Shown here: one piece after another, positions 1 to 11,184 of the stretch
Numbering within the stretch: the stretch's first letter is position 1
How the letters are laid out: the number at the start of each line of letters is the position of its first letter
NCBI GenBank assembly: GCA_024811115.1
Contig: JAKOGH010000248.1
Coordinates: 1-64,000, forward strand
Direction of reading: 5' to 3'
Length of the DNA: 64,000 nucleotides
Source: Terana coerulea
Taxonomy: Eukaryota > Basidiomycota > Agaricomycetes > Polyporales > Phanerochaetaceae
Position numbers and translations under genes: made by a program
Notes under the pieces: model-generated
The model's database searches: none
What the model saw: the letters and a program-made list of their open reading frames with translations, nothing else
Told to the model about the DNA's origin: nothing

Positions 1-356
1 AAGACCAAAGGTCGTTGCGCAATGAGCTGGGCGCTCAATGCGACTCTGAGGGCTATTACGGAGGTTTCCCTCTAGCACGCAGAGACTGACCAGAGATATC
101 GATGTTAATAAACAAAGAGATCGCAGTTAAGGCTATGAGGCCTTGACTGGTCGATCTTTATACTACTGTACAAGATGGTGGCGTGGGATGGCATACTACG
201 TATCCGTACTAGTGTTGAGACTAGTAGATGAGTCTGGGCAGGGTAGGGTACGCTAAGCTAGCTGAGTCATAGGGCATAGGGCGAGGTGAGTCATGAGTCG
301 CGAACCGAGCCGATATTGCTAATCGTTCGAATAGAAGAATAATTCTGTCCGTAACA
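1..356 (-). repeat. 3' LTR of the gypsy element (cut by window edge)
   Basis: Direct repeat of 7417-7779. It ends in TAACA at 352-356 and lacks the leading TGTT because the window begins inside it. It is followed by the polypurine tract at 357-368. Confidence 0.95.
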
Positions 357-363
357 TTACCCC

Positions 364-2095
364 CTATCCAGTCTGAAAGTCTCCGACTTTCTTCAACCAT
401 AGTACCGTCCTTGGTCGTAGGTCGGGTCTTCGTCGATCTCGTACTCGGGAGTGGGGACGCGTCAGTCGTGTATGAGTGGGGCAATCTTTAGCGTAGTGGC
501 GGGGCTTGTATTGGTGGCATTTCCAGCAACGATATTGGTTGCACCATGCGCCCGTGTCCTGTTCTCCACAAATCATGCATGCGTCGTTGGGTTTGGGTCG
601 GTGGGAGTAAGGGGAGAATCGTGTGTTCGGCGGTGTGTGGTGTCGAGGAATGATTGGCGAGGTGGATGCGAGCCTACCAGTGTGGTTGCCGATGTGGAAC
701 CCGTCCCTGGCGGTTGACTTTGTAGCGCATGTCCTTGTGTCGCTGAGAGTAAGGGGCCAGGTCCGCCGATTGGCTTTGAAACGCATGTCCTTTCCTCCTC
801 CTTTGCACTCCCTGGTATGCCGTGGTGGTATGACGGGGTGAATGGTCGAGGATGAGTGACGGGTGAGCAGGTCGAGGTGCGATGGGAGGGAACGTTGGCT
901 TCGATTGTCCACTTGATCCGAGGTGTCGGTGTCGGTGGGTTTGGTGGGTGGAGCCGGTGAGGAACGGGTTGTCCGAGGACTTTCATGAGTTCGTCGAAGG
1001 CTTTGATGACTTCCGGGTGAACGTCTTGGTCATCGGACGGTTCGCGTTCATCGGCTGCTTCCTGCCTCTTTGCCTCCTTCGCCTTCTCTTTTCGCGTTTA
1101 GCGGCTTTGGCCTGTCGCTGTGCGGGGTTAGTGCTGCCCATGCTCGCTGGAAGTCGTTGTCGCTTCGTCGCTGTCCGTTTCAGAGTAGCAGCCATAGATT
1201 TCGGAGCATTTGTCTGGCCATTTGCCGGTGTTCTCGGAGGATCGACGACGATGGGTTCAGCCACTGTCGTAGCGCGCGTCGGAGGGGATCGGTATGGGTG
1301 CGTTGGATGGGTCGGACGGTGTCCGCCAAGTGTAGCTCGTGCCAACGACCATTCCGACTGATCGGAGCGACGGTGCGACCAGAGATGAGAGGTGTGTGCG
1401 CGGGCGGTGGTGTAACGTAATCAGTGGAGATGCAGAGGCCGCGGGGGAGTGAGACATCGGCTGCTCGTCGACTCCGGCTGCGCGACTTCCGGTCGTGGAT
1501 ACGCGTAGCCGAACTTCTCGTATGGTATGGGCTGGCGTATAGCGCGATGAATGAACTGGACACAAGTCTGGATTCCGCCCACACGTAGTAGGGATTCCAG
1601 TTTGGTCGTAACCGCGTGGTGTTCGAGGCATCGCTTCGCCTGGTCCGAGCTCCTTCCAGTTGCTCGACCATGCAAGTGATCCAGATGGCGTGCTTCGGCT
1701 CCGTGGATAAGGATACGACGAGGAGTAAAATCGGAGAAGAGCTCATCTACATCTGGAACAAGGACGGGTTCGCGAGCACTCGAGGAGGGCCTCGATGAGT
1801 CGTTGCTTGCGTTGCTTGGCACCGTCTCCTTGGACGTAGTCGGCGACGACTGTCCTCGCTGAAGCCTGGAGAATATTCCGTCGATATGAGTATCGTATCT
1901 ATAAAATTCGAGTAGAGACTGAATGAGGTTTCGGTTCCTCGCGTTCGACAAGGACGGGTCCGGAAACTTCGAGATGAGGGGAAGGGTGAAGTCCTTGGTA
2001 GAATTGGCGGTGCCAATCCAGAGGTTGACGGTGTTAGCGATGGGTTGAAGTGTAGCATTGCGAGTGGGGCTGATGACATGTTCTGAGTGCAGGTT
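364..2095 (-). pseudogene. extra 3' ORF of the gypsy element with Cys-rich zinc motifs
   Basis: Downstream of the chromodomain and upstream of the 3' LTR there is about 1.7 kb of protein-like sequence in element sense. It opens with TANSTKDFTLPLISKFPDP (about 2000) and NLIQSLLEFYRYDTHIDGI (about 1870-1930), passes through a lysine/arginine-rich stretch (about 1050-1200), and ends in a Cys-rich module at 481-579. That module holds a CxxC pair (CMICG), a second pair (WCNQYRC) and a CCHC-like knuckle (CWKCHQYKPRHYAKDC, spacing C-x2-C-x6-H-x4-C). The frame changes several times and has stops near 1421 and 983. It is probably a separate nucleic-acid-binding product, not part of pol. I do not recognise a named family. 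It could instead be a captured host fragment. Confidence 0.55.
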
Positions 2096-2159
2096 GGTTT
2101 AGAGGAGTGTTGAGAGGATGAGGATGGTGGCCAAGTGCTGGGTCTTCTTATACTCGGTG

Positions 2160-5100
2160 AGGACCTCTGGCCTGCCCAAGCTCGCTTGTCATCCATTGGT
2201 TTTCTTCGTCGGACTGCCCTTTCCAGCGGTACTGCGTGTTGTTCCCTTCGATGATTCAGGATGGCTTCGACTTCGTACATCTCCTGACCGTCCACGAGAT
2301 CTGGCGGTGGGATTTCGAAGTTAGGTCCATGCTGCTCTGTCTACTGATAAGGGTCGGCCAGGGATGCGTGGAAGGTGTCGTGACATTTCATCCTCTTTGG
2401 TAAGGCCAGCTGATAGACCACGGGGATAGAACTTTCTTAATCTTGAATGGTTCTCGTTTTGGTGATAGCTTTCGGTTGGGATACCGTGTTCAGGTTCCTT
2501 GTATCAAGCCAGACCTTCTGACCTTGGGTAAAGGGTTTGAACTGACCGTGTCTTTCTTATCATGAATTGCACTGCATGTCGAGGCCGCAGCTGCTTCTTC
2601 TTTTGCTTTGCTGTGATCTTCCATCCGAGATCTGGGTGGTAGGGACGGTTGGCGATTGACGCTGTGGGAATTGCTTTGGGATGGGATCCGTGCATGAGGA
2701 AGAAGGGGAATGTTTTGTTAGCGGAGTGTTCTCGATTATTGTGTGCTAATTCGGCATCGGCCAGGTAGTCTACCCATTCGGTAGGGTGTGCGTGGCAGAA
2801 GATGCGAAGGTAGGTTTCGAGTTCTTGGTTAACTCGTTCTGTTTCTCCGTCTGTTTGGGGATGATAGGCGGTGGACATGCTTCTTTGACTCCTGGAGTCT
2901 CCAAAGTTCTTCCATGACTCTTTGATGTGAATTGGGGGCCTCTGTCTGATAGGAATTTGTCGGGCATGCCAAATCGCTTGTAGACGTGTCGGTGGTAGAG
3001 TTTCGCTGTTCCTATAGCATCTATTTCCTTCGTACATGGGATAAAAATTACCCCTTTGTAGCATCAGTGGTCGACGCACGACCATTACTGAGTCTTTTCC
3101 TTCAGCTTCGGGAGTGCTGAGATGAAGACGCACGTTACGAAAGCAACGGTCGTCCTCTATGCTCTGGTTTTAATGGAGTTAATGGTGGGATCGTGGGGTG
3201 TGTGTTGACTTTCATTTGTTGACAAAGAGCGCATCCTTTACGAATTGTCCTACAAATGCTGCCATCCCTGGCCAGTAGTAATCTCGGCGTAGAAGTTCCA
3301 GTGTTTTGTACTCTTGCGGGTGTCCTGATGACTGGGCTTCATGGTATAGGTCTGTGATGTCGGTTCGGAGGTCTTTGTTACTTGTACGTAGCATTTGCCG
3401 TTGAACATGAGTAGTCCGTTTTGCATGGTCCAGTCCGTTTTGTTTGTGCGCCCAGGGTTTCCTGTCTTCCTTCGGCTACTTCTATTGCTTTGAGCCGTAT
3501 TCATCGTCTCCTAGGGCTATACGAATTCGATCTCCCATGACATAGTCCGTGGTGATTGTGCTTCGGATGTCCTGGGGCCACTGGATGTCGGTGAATAAAT
3601 GATCGGGAGTACTATCAGCGTCTGCGAACAGTTCGTCTGGAAGGAGTGTTTCATCCTCGTTATCGTGTTCCGAGTCGTCGAGATGTCCTAATCGTGATAT
3701 CGTGTCGGATTGCACTAGGGTGGGACCTTTGCAGTATTCGAGTTTCATGTCAAAGTCCGACAAAAACAGTTTCCATCGTGCTTGTCTTCGGTTTAATCGT
3801 CGAGTGGATCGGAAATACATGAGATTCTTGTGGTCTGTGAGTACTACCGGGATGGGGAGATCCGCGAATGTAGTGCCTCCATTTTTCGAGGGCTCGTACT
3901 ATTCGAATAATTCACGATCGTAGATTTCCGTAGTTCCGTTCTGGTTGATTAAAACTTTTTGACAGGTATGCCACTGGGTGCCAGTCTCCGTTTTCGTCAA
4001 GTTGTCGTAGTACCCCTCCCGTCGCGAAATTTAGATGCGTCTGATTCGATGAGGAAGGGTTTAGACGTGTCGGGTAACATGAGGACTGGGGACGAGGTGA
4101 ACCGTTGTTTCAAGGTTTGAAGGCTTCCTGGCATTCGTTGACCAATTCCAGGCTATCCCTTTCTAGTGAGCTCGTTTAGGGGTCGCGCGAGGTCAGAAAA
4201 GTGACTGATGAAGCGTCTGTAGAAATTGCCAAATCCGAGAAAGGCTCGTACTTGCTTTACCGTGGTGGGTGCCGGCCAGTCGATTATCCCTTGAATTTTC
4301 GCCTGGTCCATAAGGACTTTGTTATGCCGGATGATTACCCCTAGGAAGTCTACTTCCTTGTGTCGAATGCGCATTTCTCGAGTTTGCAATAGAGATCGTT
4401 ATCGTCTAGTTTCTTCAGTACTCGTTTAGTTCCGTTCTGCGTGTTGTTCTTCATCTTCGAAGTGAAGCATCATATCGTCCATATAGATAGTTAACCATCC
4501 TTCATCGACTTCGTCAGCGGAATATGTGGTCCATCATTGCTTGAAAGGTTGCCGGGAGTTGCACATGCCAAAAAACATGACCATTGGTTCGAATAACCCT
4601 TGATTGGTTTTAAACGCTCCCTTCCATTGATCACCATCCTTGATCCTAATGTTGTTGTACCAGCTCTAAGATCGAGCTTGGTAAAAATCGTGGATCCTTG
4701 GAGTTTGTCGATGAGTTCGCCAATGAGGGTAGCGGATATGTATTCTTGACTGTTCCTTCATTGAGGTACCGGTAATCTTGGCATGGTCTTAGTGACCCGT
4801 CTTTCTTGCCTACGAAGAAGAATGGTGATGCCATGGGGATTTAGATGGTCGAATGTACCTTTACGAAGATTTTCCTCTAGAAACTCCTTGAGTTTCTCCT
4901 GTTCCAGAGGTGACAACGGGTACACTTTGCAATCTTTTGGCACAAAGTCATCCTTGAGGTCGATGGCGTGATCGTATGGACGGGATTCTGGGAATCGTTC
5001 GGAAGCCTTTTTCTCAAAACACCGACGCGTACTCTCGGTATTTTTCTGGTACTTGAGTTGTTGTCTGTGTATTGGCTTTCTGCGCGAATTCCATTGCCGG

Positions 5101-5450
5101 GTTGACTTTAGCATTAATCCATAGTGCTAGTGTAGCTATGGGGTTTATGTCTTCTGTCCAGGTTACCAGCTGTAAGTTTCTTCTCTCCTGGTAGGTAGGA
5201 ATATAGGGTATCGCCTTCCTCCAATTCTCCAGGTGTCAAAAGGTCGACTGTTCGTAATTGAGCGAAATTAATCGTTGGTTCATCGACTGGTCGTAAGATT
5301 TCGGGTCTTCTGACGACAGCTTATTAATCCTTCGATCGTCCTCGTCGGGTAGTACTTCTACTGAGACTCTTTTTCCAAACTGGAGAGCTCCATCCTTCCG
5401 AGTTGATGGCCGGGTTTCTATCCTTGAGCCAAGTGATGCCAAGGATGACT
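2160..5450 (-). pseudogene. pol: reverse transcriptase, RNase H, integrase, chromodomain (frameshifted)
   Basis: Remains of the gypsy polyprotein. The RT has [20 protein letters not shown] near 4750-4834 and the catalytic YMDD at 4474-4485. The connection and RNase H region lies at about 3480-4390, including AFLGFGNFYRRFI and the tail YCKGPTLVQSDTISRLGHL. The integrase has an H2C2-type zinc region ending in YYWPGMAAFV (about 3212-3300), then [11 protein letters not shown] (about 2930) and [17 protein letters not shown] (about 2800-2870), which hold core catalytic acidic residues. A chromodomain-like start, DGQEMYEVEAILNHR, sits at about 2250-2295. Chromodomains steer chromovirus integration to heterochromatin. 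At least six frame changes separate these pieces. Confidence 0.9.
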
Positions 5451-5520
5451 TCTTCTCTGCCTAAGTTCGTGACGAGGAAGTTTGTTCGAATGGTGCGGCC
5501 TCCGACCGTCATAGGTATTT

Positions 5521-7256
5521 CTACCTCGTGTGTGATGCGTCTTGACGGTTTGGAGTGCCGTCGACGTTAAACACCGCAATGGTTCGCTCGAGTTTTCGTG
5601 ACTTGAGCTTGAGTTTCTTCACCATTTTCTCGGATATGAATGTTCCTCCTGCCCCCGAGTCTACGAGGGCGGGTGTTTCGACGATTCTCTCTCCTTTCAA
5701 TGTTATAGGGATGCGCATAGACATTGCATTCATTTCCGCTATAAGTACAGAGTAGGTGGAGATGCGAACAGGAGCTGACGTCGAGGCAGGCTCCTTTAGG
5801 AAAAATCCTTTCCAAGCCCTTTGGCGAGGTTCTTGCGCTGCTTCTTGGAAAGCGAGCTGATGAGGTTGCGAATGACCATTTCTCCGTCCTCGTCTTCTTC
5901 GTCGAGTCCTCAGACTCCCCGTCGCTAGGGTCGTCGTTCGTGACAGTGGCCCTCGCACCGTGGTGCGCGGCTTCGGCTTCTTTCCATTGTCTTGGTTGGA
6001 GGGTTTCTTCCTTTTGGTTGGGCAATCCTTAGCGAGATGTCCCTTACCTCCACAGTTGTAGCATAGACCCTTCTTCCTGGCCTCTTGCCTTTCCTCTTTA
6101 GTTCTAATCGCATCTACGTCCATCGCGTTTTCGTCCCTTATCTTGGATTTTGTGCGATCGGTGACGCTTGTCGTCTTCGTCGTCGTCGTCTTCAATGAAT
6201 TTAATCACCGCGCCGTACCAGGCTGATAGCGTGGTTGGTTTTACCACTGAGCTGAGGCGGATTTGGTTCTTCATGTCGACGGGGATGCATTTCTTGAAAT
6301 TCCGGATGAGCTGGGCGTCGGTGTCGCTACCTTTGAGCTGTAACGCGAGGTGTCTGAATTTGATCACTGTTTCCCTGACAGTGTCTTTCTTGTCTCGTTC
6401 GGATCTGTTTTTAAGGCGTTCGATTTTCCTTAAAGCGTTCGAGATATCATCGCGTTGGACAAAGATTTTGTCGAAATCATCCCAAAATTCGGCGAGAGTG
6501 CCGGGATATCCTTTATCCTCGTATTCGTCGAGTTTCAGATCTGCCCAGGATTTGGCTGATCCTTTTGTCATGTAGGAAAGGGCGAAGATGATTCTTTCTT
6601 TGCGAGGGCAAAGTCAGTGGGGTATGCTTCAAAATAGAGGTGACAGCCTCTTTTGAATTCCTTGACGCGTTTTTCTGAGCCGTCAAACTCATCTGGGGTC
6701 CTCAGTTTAGTTGCTTTCGAGGATTTCTTCGTGGTTGCCCTGTCGCGATTGAATTTGCCGTGATCGCAGCCTTGATTTGTGTATCCCTTGATCTACATCG
6801 CAAACTTCTGGGCCATCCTTGTTTCCATTGCCTGTGCCATTCCTTGTTTCTCCACTATTTCCGCTCGATATTTCCTGGCTTTCTGCTCGGTGGGGTTCCG
6901 AGTTAGAGTGTAGAATTCGATTTGTTTGTCTAAGCACTCGAGGAAATGTTCGAATGTTACTTCGACTTGGTTGATGGAGACGGTGAAGGGTTCGTCAGTG
7001 TGGTTGACGATGAAATGGGGTTGACAGGATCTGGGGAATTGGAATCGGATGTAGAGGATGAGATGGTTCGTGGGATCTGGTGTTGGCCTCTGGTACACGG
7101 TTCGTGAACCTTCGGTGGGTCGGATCGTTTTCTTGTCTGGTGTGTTTCGGTTCTTGCAGGGGTTTTCGTCAGCAGAATCGTAGGATTCCTGTGTTGGTTG
7201 CGAAGTTGACGTCTGTTCCTGACTTTAGATGAAATCGGTGTGTATGGAGCGTACAC
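5521..7256 (-). pseudogene. gag with CCHC knuckle and start of protease (frameshifted)
   Basis: Nucleocapsid/capsid-like region of the gypsy element. A capsid-type segment with AKSWADLKLDEYED (about 6104-6571) is typical of fungal Ty3 gag. Downstream, in another frame, lies a zinc knuckle CYNCGGKGHLAKDC (about 6020-6065) preceded by a basic and acidic linker. This runs into the aspartic protease core LVDSGAGGTFI (about 5625-5664). The N-terminal part (about 6790-7256) is spread over two frames. Gag would package the RNA and the protease would cleave the polyprotein; here the frame breaks mean neither can be made intact. Domain identity is firm; exact borders are approximate. Confidence 0.85.
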
Positions 7257-7416
7257 ACAGTTCCGTTGGCGTCTGCCGTGGTGGTTCGGTGAGCCCTTGT
7301 CCTTGTTACAGGACCAGGGTTGGAGTTTCGGGATAACTAGTTAAGTAGTCGGCCGTTCGGTGTGTTCTGGGTGACTTAGACTCAAAAGAGTCGGTCGGTT
7401 CGAAACTGCGATCTAA

Positions 7417-7779
7417 TGTTAAGACCAAGGTCGTTGCGCAATGAGCTGGGCGCTCAATGCGACTCTGAGGGCTATTACGGAGGTTTCCCTCTAGCACGCA
7501 GAGACTGACCAGAGATATCGATGTTAATAAACAAAGAGATCGCAGTTAAGGCTATGAGGCCTTGACTGGTCGACCTTTATACTATTGTACAAGATGGTGG
7601 CGTGGGATAGCATACTACGTATCCGTACTAGTGTTGAGACTAGTAGATGAGTCTGGGCAGGGCGTAGGGTACGCTACGCTGGCTGAGTCATAGGGCATAG
7701 GGCGAGGTGAGTCATGAGTCGCGAACCGAGCCAATATTGCTAATCGTTCAAAATAGAAAGAATAATTCTGTCCGTAACA
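7417..7779 (-). repeat. 5' LTR of the gypsy element
   Basis: 363-bp repeat that begins TGTTA and ends TAACA, matching 1-356 with a few percent difference. The adjacent internal sequence (about 7391-7416), where the primer binding site should lie, contains GGTTCGAAAC, which resembles a tRNA T-arm, but it does not begin with the TGG expected next to the LTR. Primer identity is left open. Confidence 0.95.
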
Positions 7780-7970
7780 TGAGCGGTGCTGCCTCCGCGC
7801 CTGGCACCGCGGACTCATCCGGTCTGGCCGCTCTTCTCCGGCAATGTCGCAAACAGCTTGAAGCTGAGTTCAACGTTGAGCTCGGTGGCACAGTCCACTC
7901 AGGGACGTTTAGTTATCCGAACCCTACTCCGGAGGAGCTCGCACTGGTGAACCGTTGCATTCGGACCTGA
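7780..7970 (+). pseudogene. C-terminal fragment of a MYND-family paralog, cut by the retrotransposon
   Basis: The open frame starting right at the LTR border encodes a short tail containing LLRQCRKQLEAEFNVEL and then PTPEELALVNRCIRT before a stop. The other MYND copies in this window end the same way (RKQLESEF followed by an acidic stretch and a final amphipathic segment), for example at 34480-34650 and 46810-46990. The piece has no start codon of its own, so it looks like the 3' end of a gene interrupted by, or fused to, the element. The remainder would lie left of the window. Similarity is clear for about 12 residues and weak beyond, so the assignment is moderate. Confidence 0.5.
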
Positions 7971-8218
7971 TTCCTAAGTGCAACGACGGACAGGATGGGC
8001 AGCGACGCCTAACCTGCGAGCTATCTGCAAAACCGTGTCTTGACGTAGTTTCTGACCATATGCCCGCCTGTTAAGGTGCGAATTACTAGTCTGATTTGTG
8101 GCGTTTCATGAGACATCAGCTACACACAATGAAACGACTTGCTGATCACGACATGGAATTACAAGTTGCGTACAGTAGTGCAATGAGATGTTCAACTCTG
8201 GAACTCCCAGGGGGCAAG
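7971..8218. other. Intergenic, before the 3' end of kinase copy 1
   Basis: Nothing recognisable in this short gap. Confidence 0.5.
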
Positions 8219-10219
8219 TCAGGTAGTGTATCTTCCACGAAAAGCGCTCCTTCGCAGCTCCTCAGGACAGCTGAACTCGAATCGATCGCTTTCGCTGGCG
8301 GCCTCTAAGTCGATTATCCTCTGGATGTGCAGACCGACATGGGGAGTCTTGAACTGCTCGGGTTTGTTCACCTTGCGGGCAAGAGGTTGAGGTGCTTCAG
8401 GTACAGGTACTGCCAATTCTCATCAAGCATTGTATTGAGGTAGAAAGCCAGAAAGTAGCGTACCTAGAGCTCCAACCTGGCTCAATGCGGTGAAGTCTAT
8501 ACTCGCAAAATACGGATGAGTTTTCAATTGCCGTGCCGACCACCGTTTCACAGGGTCGCGGACGAGCATCTACAGAGAAATACAGCGTCAACCGTAAGTA
8601 AGAAGCGTTGCTCCCAACACCGTCACGCGTACCTTGGCTAGGAGATCAAAAAGCGGCGGGTTATGCATTTTGATCTCTTGCATATCGGTAAGCTGCTTTG
8701 GATCCCACGCCAAAGTCTGGTACTTCGATACAATAGGGTTGCGCACTTGCACATCCCACCCGCGGTGATACGGCGACCCAACCTTCTTGTCGTAAAGCCG
8801 CAGAAGTACAACGCCCAGTGCCCACACATCGGACAGCGGCGTCTGAGGATTTCGCTGCGGTAAGTTGCATGGGTCGCCGATGTCTTCAAAGAGACTCTGT
8901 GAGAGACACTCGGGTGCAACGTAGCCGGGGTACCCTTTGAGCCCAGGGGCGGGCTCAGTAACGCGATGGGACAGTCCGAAGTCACTGAACGCAATGTGCC
9001 CGGATGGCGAGATGAGGATGTTGGGCTGTTGGATATCACCATGTACATAACCCATGTCGTGGATGTCAGCTAGTCCTTGTATCTATGAGCACATACTTAA
9101 GCTTAACATATACTATATTGAACTGAAGACAACAACGTACTAGTTCGGCAGCGTAGATTATGAACGGAAAGGGATATGCGTCCGGAGACTCGTATTGCAG
9201 GTTGATCCATGCTTCCAGGCTGCAACCGTACATAGGCTATACCAGAACGCCAAATGTCAGCAACAGCCCCTATTCGCAGAGACTCAGTCCGGGTTACTCA
9301 CCATGACCATGTAGATGTTGTCCCTGTCAGACCATGAGTCGTATAGATGCGCTGCAAACGCGCGTTTCTCGAGCGTCGCCTTCTTCATAACCTCCAACTC
9401 TCTAGTGGGATCCGGCCGGCCAGAAAGAGCACATGTGAACGGCTTGGAGAGGACCTTGACGACGACACATTCACCGTCTGCGGCGAGTGCGAAGTGTACT
9501 GACCCATGACAGCCGTTTTTCATTTCGCTGACGATAGTATAGGAGTGACCGCCGTGCTGGACGACGTGCCCGGAGTTCAAGACGTTAGGTGGTGGCGTAT
9601 CATCGTCCTTCGTGAATTGAACGCGCTGCTTGCTGGACTTCGAAGTCTCGGAGTTGGACAGTTTGAAGCCCCCAGCTTTAGTGGTTGTAACTGGGCTCGG
9701 GTATGGTGTGTTGAAGGCATGATCAGAGTCGTCCGAGCTCGAAGAGTCGGTGGAAGCGCGAGAGCTACACGAGCCTTCGTCATCACTGGCTGGACCAGGT
9801 GTCGTGGCGATCCTGCGAGATGCACCCTTTGATGCCTTGCGCGAGTTGGCCGTGTTCGCTTTAGCGCCAGGAGCTGCAACGTCATGGCTTCTCTCTACAG
9901 AGGCGCTGCTGTAGTGGTCACTAGAATGTGGCGACGGCAATCGGTGGGCAGTGTTTTGCTTGCAGGAACTCTTGGACGGCCGCAACGAGGATCTAAGAGG
10001 ACGAACTGCGTAGTCACGTCCTCGAGGGGTCGTTGGCTCGGTGGACTCCATGTCCTGCAACTCCTCGGATAATGACGGCAAGGTCTGCGACAGCTTCGTG
10101 ACAACGTTGACAGACGGCAAGGCGGATTGGTTGGAAGGCGCGACCGCAGTCGTTGGGGTATGGTGGACCGAGACATCGCGGAGCTCGCTGAGATGGCGTA
10201 CGCGTTTGAGGGAAGGCAT
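8219..10219 (-). CDS. Serine/threonine protein kinase, HGD-type (kinase copy 1)
   Basis: Likely cytosolic or nuclear Ser/Thr kinase. The start is the first in-frame ATG (10219). About 210 residues of Ser/Thr-rich, probably disordered sequence come first, then the kinase domain: a glycine loop with only part of the consensus (NGCHGSVHFA), beta-3 lysine in VVVKVLSK, catalytic loop VHGDIQQPNIL (HRD is HGD but the aspartate remains), SDFGLS, an APE equivalent in VAPECL, and SDVWALGVV. Exons inferred from GT-AG sites: 10219-9302, then short exons near 9240-9140 and 9085-8630, one near 8580-8460, and a last exon from about 8410 to the stop at 8219. The tail FEFSCPEELR resembles the copy 3 tail. Residues needed for catalysis are present; the lost HRD arginine suggests it does not need activation-loop phosphorylation. 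Substrate unknown. Confidence 0.8.
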
Positions 10220-11184
10220 ATTGGGTGAAGACCTGCTTGACGGAATGTGCCACAACTACGTTCGCGCTTTTGAGGACGACATGGGCGCACGCCACATTAC
10301 GAGAGTAGTGTTTGTTAGAACAAAGCGGGGTACCCTCATCAATTGCATAGAAGGCTCAGGTATCTTGGATACAGCTATACAATTAGGAGAGTCAGAGAAA
10401 ACAAACAAGCTTGAACAAAGCTCACTCACTGTTGTCCCTTGCCTTCGAGTCCCATCTCACAACTCCACTTCTCCCAACTGACTGTAAGTACCACACAACA
10501 ACGTCCGTATTATTGTGGCAAATCAGTGTCGCCTAGGTAAAAACCATCTGAAAAATGAAGAATAAGAACAAGGGTAAAGCTGCCCACATACTAGAAACCT
10601 TGGATCTCGTTGAAATGGTCACGCCGACTGACGATGGAGGGCCGAACGACAATCCAGGTCTCGGGATTTCGCTTCGCCATATTTCCAGCAGAAAGGGCGA
10701 GTCGTGAGTATGATGAGTGTCCATTTACTGAAAAGAGGCGTGTATACATAGTGTACAAACGTTGAGCAGATGGAAGAGCAGAACCAAGCAGACGAACCAC
10801 GGACCGAGTCCTTGGCGGTAGGAATTGATGCGCTGATGCGCTGCTCCCGCCGTAACATTATGGGCGGCGTCTAATCAACAGCGTGCTGGCGGCCGCGCCT
10901 GCTCACTCTCTTCGTCCAGAATCGCCATGAGTACAAGCTACAGCCTGATGGCGTACAATCTAATAATCCAATTGCTTTACTACCACGAACAATCAACACT
11001 TTGCTAAGGTGAACAGACAATGTTCCAGGTCGAATCCAAGTCAAAATGGTATACGAGCAAATATGTAATACGGGTACGCGAGTCCGACTGGTATGACATG
11101 ACGGTATTCCAAAGTAAAATCAGGATAGAATGTGTGCCAGAAATAAGAGAAAATCGAAACAAGGGCGAGCAAAAATCTCAGTCA
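10220..11184. other. Intergenic, between kinase copies 1 and 2
   Basis: 965 bp holding the promoter of copy 1 and the 3' region of copy 2. A 29-codon minus-strand frame (about 10591-10680, MAKRNPETWIVVRPSIVSRR and nine more residues) looks protein-like but has no supporting context. No gene is called. Confidence 0.5.

Larger units (their letters stand above)
1..7779 (-). mobile_element. Ty3/gypsy LTR retrotransposon, degenerate
   Basis: A nearly complete element reads on the minus strand. Two direct repeats bound it: 7417-7779 (5' LTR in element sense) and 1-356 (3' LTR, lacking its first 4 bases because the window begins inside it). The repeats start TGTTA and end TAACA. A purine-rich tract with a run of five G lies directly inside the 3' LTR (357-368, minus strand). 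The internal order is gag, zinc knuckle, protease, reverse transcriptase, RNase H, integrase, chromodomain, which is the Ty3/gypsy chromovirus order, followed by an extra ORF. Frameshifts and stops break every reading frame, so it is not autonomous as sequenced. The LTRs differ by about 7 substitutions plus several short indels, so insertion is not very recent. The target duplication cannot be checked because the left flank is outside the window. Confidence 0.95.

Noticed and set aside
10591..10800. Small minus-strand ORF considered as a pheromone-type precursor
   Set aside because: It does not end in a CaaX motif and no receptor gene lies nearby.
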